From Eleusine coracana subsp. coracana (lineage: Eukaryota > Streptophyta > Magnoliopsida > Poales > Poaceae), in NCBI GenBank assembly GCA_032690845.1, contig CM064434.1, positions 7,814,108 to 7,878,107 of the forward strand: 64,000 nucleotides of DNA, given 5' to 3'. Made by a program: the position numbers and the translations under genes. The notes below the pieces were generated by a model. It was given only the letters and a program-made list of their open reading frames with translations, ran no database searches and was not told the DNA's origin. Positions 56,761-64,000 of the stretch are shown piece by piece. The first letter of the stretch is position 1. Each line of letters starts with the position of its first letter.

Positions 56761-57640
56761 GCTAGCTGAATGTAACTGACCATCTTCAGAACTTGCACCT
56801 CAAAGGTGAGGTGGAGTCAGTTGCTGAATTCAGTGATGAAGAAATCAAGGGAGGTAACGATCGGGTTGAGGGGACATTGGTCGGTTAAGTCCTTTCCCCA
56901 TTGGTATTGCATGTCAACACGATCGCATCAGCCATGAGACAGGCCTGGGCAACCCTTTTGGGTTGAAGGCTCCTTCGATTGGGCCAAAATGCGACAACGT
57001 CTTTGGTGTAGAGTTTGGAGGGAAACTTGATATGGACAGCTCTAGTAGGCTCGTCGTGGATGGTGGGAAAGTATGCGTTCATGCTACAACCCTACGATGA
57101 TTGGTTAAGCATGTCAGTGATTTTTGTTTAGATAAGATGGATATCTGGGTGCGCATTTTGAACCTGCCGCCTGGGTGGATGAACAAACAGAGAGGTACCC
57201 GTGCTATGGAATTGGTAAGGGAAGTGCTGAAGATGGATGTGGATGTGGACCGGAAGGCTAGTGAGACTTTCCTACGTGTTAGGATTGCCATTAAGATAAA
57301 CAAGCCTATTAAACATGGGGTACTCATAAGACGGAGCAAATTTGAGGAACCACATTGGTTTGAGGCTCAATATGAGAAGTTGTCGTTCTTCTTCTTCCAT
57401 ATGTGGGTTGATGGGACACTCTGAGATTGAATGTGATCGACCACTACTGGCACCGGACGAAAGATGGAGGAAGCTTCAAAGCTTCACCAAGGCGGCGTCT
57501 GAATCATTTGGGAGTGGGTGTCCTGTGGTTCACGAGCTGCTAAAAGCTTGTCTAGTAAAACTGATGCTTGACGACCGTCTCCCAGCATGTGAGTGCAGAA
57601 GGATCTCATACAGGGGCAAGTAGAAACATGGCGGAGGGGA
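56761..57640 (+). pseudogene. LINE ORF1 fragment (DUF4283 and CCHC zinc-knuckle type)
   Basis: Plus-strand frames show the DUF4283-type start (VLSPLVLHVNTIASAMRQAW at about 56889) and the linker (DIWVRILNLPPGWMNKQRGT, 57101-57424). A zinc-knuckle segment follows, shifted to another frame at about 57400 (SICGLMGHSEIECDRP). These features are typical of ORF1, the RNA-binding protein of plant L1-like LINEs. The frame changes at least twice and stops are present, so it is dead. It is in the opposite orientation to the LINE at 6-14.6 kb. No ORF2 follows. Confidence 0.65.
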
Positions 57641-58510
57641 GGATGAAGAGGTGATGTCCCTGGCTAAGCAGCAAACTAGCACCAAGAATAAAAGGGAAGG
57701 CAGTCGTGAGTAGTACTTCTAGACAGCTGTTTCGGATGGAGGATGCAGAGGATAGGTGTTGGCCTCACTATGACTACCTTTTAGCGTCAAAATCTCTTAA
57801 TATATCAATGATAATTTGTTATATTATATTGATTATTGCCACTAATCATGACATTTTTTTCTTTAGTGTCTTTTTGTGTCTTTGTGTCATTTTAGGCGAA
57901 ATATAACATATAATGCAAGAGGGGCGAAACCTTAGTCCACAGCACCTCAAGCACTCCCGGGACGTTATGAATCTCATCACGCAAGGTGCAAACTCAGTTT
58001 CTTGGTTTCCAAGTCCTCTAGAATGCTCACTTAAAATATTCCTGAAATCTGAGATTTTCGCGGAGTCCAGAACAATAACATCTTGCGAAGAGGATTCGGA
58101 GTTCAAGACATTCTAGATCTTGTCGAGTGCTTTCCGAAATATATATGGATGATCCTATTTGGGTTTCTGAGCTAGGAGATATGAGACCCGAAATGAGTAC
58201 TGCACAGATGAGTGACTGAACTAGATACCAAAGTTGTAGATCTTTTTGAGAGATACAAGGTAGAGTCCAAGTTTGCATCGTTTGTTGTCTGGAAGAGGGA
58301 CATATGAATCGTGGAAGGTAGAGCTGCAAAAAAAAAGAGGAAATCCAGTTGTAACCAACCCAGATTTGTTTTCTTTTGCTTGACATCGTGTATAGGTCGG
58401 TGGAGGACGCCTCGAGGCACCTATCCACTATGTATAAGTCCCAAGGGGCGCCCCCCTCCCCCTCTATACCAATAATCAATTAATCAATGTATTTTGAGTT
58501 GAGAGCCAAA
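57641..58510. other. No gene; possible retroelement LTR fragment
   Basis: The stretch 57900-58500 resembles LTR-type non-coding sequence: motifs such as CCAAAGTTGTAGATCTTT, then a C-rich block and ACCAATAATCAATTAATCAAT at the end. No partner LTR or target duplication is visible. Function unknown. Confidence 0.3.
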
Positions 58511-58965
58511 ACTTGCGGCAAAGACCTTGTTTTTCGAGTGTTTTTTTTGGCACTTGGCAAAGATTAATTTAAATTTTATTCTAAAATTTTAAATTTATTT
58601 TGAAATACAAAGTTGTTTAGCTTCTAAAGATCTACTAATTTTATTTTTATCATTAGTTTATTACTCAAATTATTCTATAACATTGTTCACACAATCTATA
58701 TTTCTTATATAGTTTATCAATGACCAAAACAAAAGTTGTAGAATTTTAGAAGTTATACAACTTTGTAGTTCAATACTTTTTATTTGAATTAAGTTTATCA
58801 GTGAAAATTATGTTTGAATAATATAAGGTCTTTGTCAAGTGTATTATATTTTGCACTCGACAAATATTGTCTTTGTCGAGTGTATTATATTTTACACTCG
58901 ATAAACGTAGTCTTTGTCAAGTGTCCGATAAAATACACTCGGTAAAGAGGTAAGATATAAAAAGA
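58511..58965. mobile_element. CACTA family 2 subterminal arrays
   Basis: TTTGTCGAGTGT/ACACTCGACAAA variants at 58514-58560 and 58830-58950, separated by AT-rich sequence. Same motif as at 705 and 46950. No terminal CACTA found. Confidence 0.65.
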
Positions 58966-58992
58966 GTGAAAATGAAATATAGTCACAAATGA

Positions 58993-59064
58993 ATGTGTGG
59001 TGTAGTGGTAGAGGACTCTATGTGCGAAGGAGAGGACCCGGGTTTGAATCTTGGTGGGCGCACA
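58993..59064 (+). other. tRNA-like segment (Pol III A- and B-box pattern), degenerate
   Basis: TGTAGTGGTAGAGG resembles an A box and GGGTTTGAATC a B box, spaced about as in a tRNA. ATGTGTG and CGCACAT could pair as a seven-base stem 72 bases apart, but then the T-arm spacing is wrong by about four bases. It is therefore a tRNA-derived repeat (SINE head) or a decayed tRNA gene rather than a working tRNA. Confidence 0.4.
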
Positions 59065-59325
59065 TGGCCGCTGAAAAAATGCCGCGGTTTGGGAAGCAAA
59101 AGCTGTTTGAGACCGAGGCACTCTCTCATCATGTAATCACAATATTGTAGTTTCATATATTATGTAATGTGTCATATTCCATACCATCAACTGTCTTAGT
59201 ACTAGAAGCAATATAGTATGATTCTATAGAATGAAAAACAAAATCAAAGACGGTGCCTTATGACCAATGGACATAAAAGTTTAAACAATGAAGTGCACTT
59301 ACATTTTACACTTAAATCTGTTAGG

Positions 59326-59533
59326 AGAAGATATAGCAGCCCTTCCTGTTGCCAGTAGGGTCGCGTGCCGCGACAAGCCAGGGCAGGAGCGCCGGACGGA
59401 ACCCCGGGAGCGGAAGCGCGTCGCGCCATGGTTTTCACAAGGCGTGAAAGTGGACGTTATAATCCGAGGATGCTTGGAGGCGTTCTGAGATGTCATGGAG
59501 GAGATCGACGGGGAGGTCTGGCCATGGGGATTG
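59326..59533 (-). pseudogene. F-box gene fragment related to the one at 1821-3096
   Basis: On the minus strand from about 59533: PWPDLPVDLLHDISERLQAS, then DYNVHFHAL, a TGA where the first gene has Cys, and LPWLVAARDPTGNRKGCYIFS to about 59326. This corresponds to about residues 29-95 of the F-box gene at 3096. It is broken off after that, and the upstream start is unclear. F-box domains bind SKP1 in SCF ubiquitin ligases. It is a truncated paralogue, diverged by roughly a third in protein. Confidence 0.75.
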
Positions 59534-60589
59534 GGGAGGATGAGCCAGCGTCTGGCAGAGAGCCAGAGAAGAGGTAGGCATGGGTCTCCGATTGGATGCA
59601 CGCGCCGTGCATCGCGTATGCTATTTGTACCTTGGAGTGGGGTGTGGATCGAGCTTGTACTGGACACACCGGACTGGGCCTTGAAGATTCTGGCCTGCAT
59701 CGGCTGGTTTTCTTTTTTTTGCTAATAGTAAAAAAGAAAAAACCTTCACTGTAGCCACGAATTTCTTTCCAACCAAAAATTGAGGATCAAATGCTTCCTG
59801 TGCTATAACATAACAGGTCGGTCAACAGCACGGTCCCAAGAACTTTCAGGGCCCTGTGCCAAATTAAAAATTAGCCTCCAATAATTAAATTTAAGTGGCA
59901 TGTTATCTATTCACCTTATTAAGAGAGGTGAGATCGTCTAGCATGGAATTTCGTATCCAGCATCGCTTCAAGTCTTGGTTATTGTTTTGAACTCGGTTTT
60001 TAGGTTTACAATGTAACCGAAAACACAAAGCTTTCCACAATAGCAGGGCACTGGCAACTAATAGAAATTCGCATTAGGGAAGGAGCACAAGAAAAACAAT
60101 TCCTGACTTGCCTATTGGCTGCTCTGATTGGCTGGAGCTGGACATGATCGCTGTAGATGGGCGCTCGTGGACTGGATCGATGGCGTCAATTGTGCCTGCA
60201 GGCGAGCGCGCTGGGCTGTGGCACGAACAGCTGCCACTGAGCTTAACGCCGCCGCCGCGCGCACAACTCTTCCGATTCCTGCCTGAGCTGAACACCGCCA
60301 CCGCACCCAACGCTCAACTCTTTGCCGTAGAGCTGAACACCGCCGCCGCTGCACCTGTGGCTCAATGCTGTCGCCGGCTCGCTGTTGACCTTAACACTGA
60401 CGCCGCTGCTGAGGTCAACGCCGCCACCTCCTAGCTCTCAAACGTCGCCGCCGTCGCCTGTGTTAGGTTCGGCCAGAAGGAGAGAGCACGACCGCTCGCG
60501 CTCAGGGCTGCTGCATGCTAGGTTTAGGGGTAAAGCAAATGGGCGATGAGCTGCTAGATTTTTTGGGCCAAAAAACTTGGGCCTAAGAA
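59534..60589. other. No assignable gene; alanine-codon-rich GC segment
   Basis: 60240-60440 contains repeated GAGCTGAACACCGCC-like units, giving plus-strand LNTA repeats within a 108-codon ORF (60108-60434). It is compositionally repetitive and matches no domain I recognise. Confidence 0.35.
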
Positions 60590-60770
60590 AATGTGTTAGC
60601 CATCCATTTAGCCGCTAATATTCCAACCCGTTTAGCAGCTAAATTGGAATTTAGCCGTTATTTAGTGCCTGACAATGCTTAGCGGGAAAAATGGGATAGT
60701 TTAGCTGCACCTCTTTCAAACAGCTATATCCGACTATAGCGGCAGCTACAGCCGGAGATTTTCTTTCGTG
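60590..60770. repeat. TTTAGC-type repeat cluster, likely edge of a DNA transposon
   Basis: TTTAGCCGCTAA, TTTAGCAGCTAA, TTTAGCCGTTA and CTATAGCGGCAGC occur in both orientations, like subterminal motifs of hAT or CACTA elements. No terminal inverted repeat or target duplication could be fixed. Confidence 0.4.
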
Positions 60771-62118
60771 GCAACAGACATACCAGATGATTTTTTTCGT
60801 GGCAACAGACACACCAGATAATTTTGTATCAATGAAAATGAATTGTATGAAACACAGAGAACATTGATTCTTTACATATAAGTCCCTGTTGTTTACAATT
60901 TTATTGTGTCAGTTCTTAGATTCGATTTTTTTTTGACATACTTTGCAAGATGGTACTTAAACTTTGGTAAAAGGTAAAATGGGCTTGATCTGAACACCCA
61001 TGAAAGAACTATTTGTCAGGTGGATCTCATTCTTGGTAGACTATGACACTTTGAATGCCCTCATTTTTTAATATTACCCGATTCTCAAATCTGTAATTGC
61101 TTGGCGAAAAAACAACATTGAAAACAGTAGTGACCTTTATTAAGTTATTTTTTAAAAGCCAACATCCGGTAAAACATTGATTACCACACCACTTTGTTAG
61201 ACGAAAGGATTAATGGCATGAAAAAAAAATTAAAGATCTTATATATATAGAATAAACTTGTCAGGCGTAATCTCACAATTGTTAAATATTTCATCTCCAC
61301 CCCTTAAAAGCGCCGGTGCAAACTTCATTATGTCCACCCCTTAATTGCACCCAATTAACCTCCTAAGACAGTATCTAATCTAAATGTACACGACTAATTA
61401 TACACAAAACATTTATGTTTACAAATCTAATGGTCAATAAAAATGTACAAGCAGGGAGGGATTGAGACCCTAGCCTGAATCACTCCCTGCTTATAAATTG
61501 TTTGTCCTGATGCCATTAGGGTTAGATCAAGGCCAAAGTAGTTCCTGTGTATATGAAAATTTTGATACAACATGAAAGCCAACAATGCATTAGTATCCTG
61601 ACACCTTTTACCTCTCTATTCACTCCAAACATATTCACATTGTAGCGTCCATGTTTTGACAGGGACATTCCTCTCCTTTATATGTCTAGGCCTGTAAAAT
61701 CAGCCTATCCTATAGGACAGCGTTGGATTCAGAATTATGAAAAAGTAAAAAAAAACAATATCAGATGATTCTATTAAGTAACCATCAGGCATGGCACTAT
61801 GACGAAGAGAATCAATAGGATTCAGCTATTGAACTAAATTGTGGGAAAATTGCTAGGTAGTCATATTATCCACTTCGCCATGACAGCAACTCAAGTTGGA
61901 TCTCATAGCCATGCCAGATATACTCATTCCTACTATGTTTGTACCTTTCTTAACAACCTTTATGGGGTGAAAATTGCATGCTAAGGTTGCCTATTTGGCA
62001 CAAATTCAGTATTATTATTCTCAGGTTTAGAAGCTGGCATTCACGATAAAAAATCAGGATGCCGGTATTATAATAGTACTGAGATATCTCATTAACTATA
62101 TGAAGTTGACTCTGTTTG
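60771..62118. other. AT-rich, nothing recognised
   Basis: No ORF over 60 codons and no repeat pair within the window. Confidence 0.4.
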
Positions 62119-62724
62119 TTGGTTTCTTTTGATTGGCGACGTATTATATTTTCCCTTTTACACCAAGAACATATTTATTTTAGTTGTAATCTGGAGCTCA
62201 CCAGGGTGGCAGGGTGATTTCCATTCATTTTACTCCTGAAATAGGCCATCTATGTGAATTACGACCCTATGTTCCTCTTGAGATTATTTCATTTATAGAG
62301 AAACATGTTTGTTCGTTGCACAGGTCATATAAATGTGCAACGGATATAGCTCTGACCGATAGCCATGACCACACCGAGTGGATGCCGAACTCCACTAAGA
62401 GATTTATCCAACTGAGGTTGGTTCTAATTCCTAGTCATTATTCAGCGTATAATTTCAATCTCTTAAATTCGATGATTCTGCCTCTGTTTCTTGCTTTCTT
62501 TTGATTGGTGGCATATATTATATTCTCCCTTTTATCTAGGAAGCATATATCTGTTTTTTTTGTAATCTTGAGCTCACCAGGGTAGCAGGGTGCTTTCATT
62601 TCATTTTTATCCTGAAAGGTTAAACACTTCCTGCTACACATATGCTAATTTTAACAAGTAAAATCAATGCCACATGTGAATTACTACCTTGTGTTCCTGT
62701 TCCTGTTGAGAGTATAGAGAAAAT
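62119..62724. repeat. Diverged direct duplication
   Basis: 62119-62240 (CTTTTGATTGG, then GAGCTCACCAGGGTGGCAGG, then CCTGAAA) is repeated at 62492-62618. A second block, 62250-62304 (ATGTGAATTACGACC), is repeated at 62667-62724. The two blocks keep their order, with spacing of about 370-420 bases, so a unit of about 370 bases was duplicated and has since diverged by 10-20%. It may be UTR or intron sequence. Confidence 0.7.
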
Positions 62725-64000
62725 CACAATATTTGTCCTCCACCGTGGGAGTCATTGCAAGTCAATAGAGTTCAAATGGGAAAAGAAATAAACAAAATAT
62801 TCATTTTCCCTTTCCTTTTTTAAGCTTCTTTTGTTTATTGTTGTGACTGAAATGTAAATACTTAAAAAGAGTTGCCACTTGGAGAAGTAGGTGAACGGTG
62901 ACTGTAGTGAATTATTCTTACTTATCTACTTTTTGTGTATTCTAAATCATGCACTTGGCTAATGCATATGATCTCCGCCAAGTCTGTTGATGAAGATCTC
63001 TTTGAAGGTACTATACAGTTTATCTATGGTCTCTTTGAGGGTGCTATACTGCTGCGGACAGATTGAATACCAAGTGGGCGTGAGCGATGATAAACAACGT
63101 GACGGGATCCATCGTCGCCGTTGCCAACTGCCCTCTCCTATCCTGCAGGTGGTCATCACGTCCTCATGACGCCGGCATGTGACCCATCGTCTTCGTGCCC
63201 GAGATTGAGCTTCTGGTCCTCATAAATTGCAGTGGAAGTCTCTCCTACTGTTTTTTGAGTAAAAAAAAAGCTTACAGCCCTCTGCCCGCCACTGCTCTCA
63301 ATAACCATGTCCTTGGCCGACCGTTTTTAGGTGCAGTCTGTTTTCCTTATTCATTTTCATATTGATGCAGATCTATGAGCGTGGCTTTATAAAAAGAACC
63401 ATGAACGTTGTCACAATTTTGTGTGCATGATTTGCTCATTTTTTACAGCTACTACAAACCTATGCCTACATGTATTTCTCTCTATTTCAGCCGCTACAGA
63501 CCTGATTTGCTCTTTTTTTATATAGGTAGAGCTCAGCAAAAACACATTCTTCCTTAACAATATTTGATTACTTTGGCACCAAATCTTTAAGTCACAGGTC
63601 TGTTATGTGTATTTATATGCTAGCTGGATAGTGCCATGGAAGGACAATAGTATCAAGCAGACATGAGAATCTCTCCTAGAAAATAGCACCTACTGTTGAA
63701 TTCTTGATAGCTGGGAATATTTTAATTTCTGTCCTCTAGAGATTATGATTATAGTGAGAATGCCTGAATGGAGTGAGGAAAATCCTTTTGCATGTTACTA
63801 TTTCATATGTTGCTTGAAATTGGCAGCTGTTAGGTTAGCTTGAACAGTCATCAGAGAATGATTTTTTTTTCCTGATATGCTCTGATGGTGGGTTCAATAG
63901 GCCCTGATTGATAGGTTTATCTATGCTTATTATTTTTGGACTACAGATCTTAAATTTTATCACTGTGCTGGATCCCAAGTAGCTGTTTGAACTGAAAATA
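62725..64000. other. No assignable gene to the window end
   Basis: A moderately GC-rich patch at 63040-63240 stands out from AT-rich surroundings but has only 60-66-codon ORFs without known domains. The rest is AT-rich. Confidence 0.35.

Overview
This window looks like nuclear DNA from a grass, probably a panicoid such as sorghum, sugarcane, Miscanthus or maize. The assignment is an inference. It rests on several CACTA families with grass-type subterminal repeats, Tork-like copia elements, a long-LTR Ty3/gypsy chromovirus with a chromodomain, GC-rich F-box/DUF295 and SABATH methyltransferase sequence, and a Tourist-like MITE. I found no intact host gene, rRNA, CRISPR array or bacterial-style operon. 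Nearly everything is nested, decayed transposable element sequence around a few host pseudogenes.

Layout. 0-3.1 kb: a CACTA subterminal array, then a minus-strand F-box/DUF295 gene with one frameshift. 3.1-14.6 kb: an old minus-strand LINE broken by two related non-autonomous CACTA elements and by copia element A (6952-13345, 1-kb LTRs, TSD caaat, 1030-codon pol ORF). 14.6-46.9 kb: the first copy (A) of a duplicated segment carrying a minus-strand SABATH methyltransferase pseudogene. Copia B (15812-22735, TSD gtcaa) sits in its intron 2. A chromovirus (23775-46411, TSD cttcc, 3.35-kb LTR) sits in its exon 1. Inside the chromovirus are a gag-protease copia (D), a truncated CACTA end and a second, inverted, diverged chromovirus. 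46.9-47.5 kb: two different CACTA ends fused at the duplication junction. 47.5-55.2 kb: the second copy (B) of the segment, with copia C (47562-52567, TSD tcagc) and a more compact SABATH pseudogene (three exons, 52988-54764). 55.2-64 kb: a microsatellite, a MITE, a LINE ORF1 fragment, another CACTA array, a tRNA-like stretch, a second F-box fragment and otherwise unassigned AT-rich DNA with local repeats.

History read from the nesting. The first CACTA family entered the LINE before the segment was duplicated in tandem. Copia B, the chromovirus and copia C came afterwards, because each is present in only one copy. Both SABATH copies carry their own lesions. SABATH exon 2 is about 1% different between the copies by eye count, while exons 1 and 3 and the promoter differ by about 6%. 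That pattern suggests a gene-conversion patch, or an assembly effect. No new functional system is evident. The most unusual signals are the conversion-like patch, the CACTA-CACTA duplication junction, the head-to-head chromovirus pair and a frame-preserving protein-like segment inside the chromovirus LTR.
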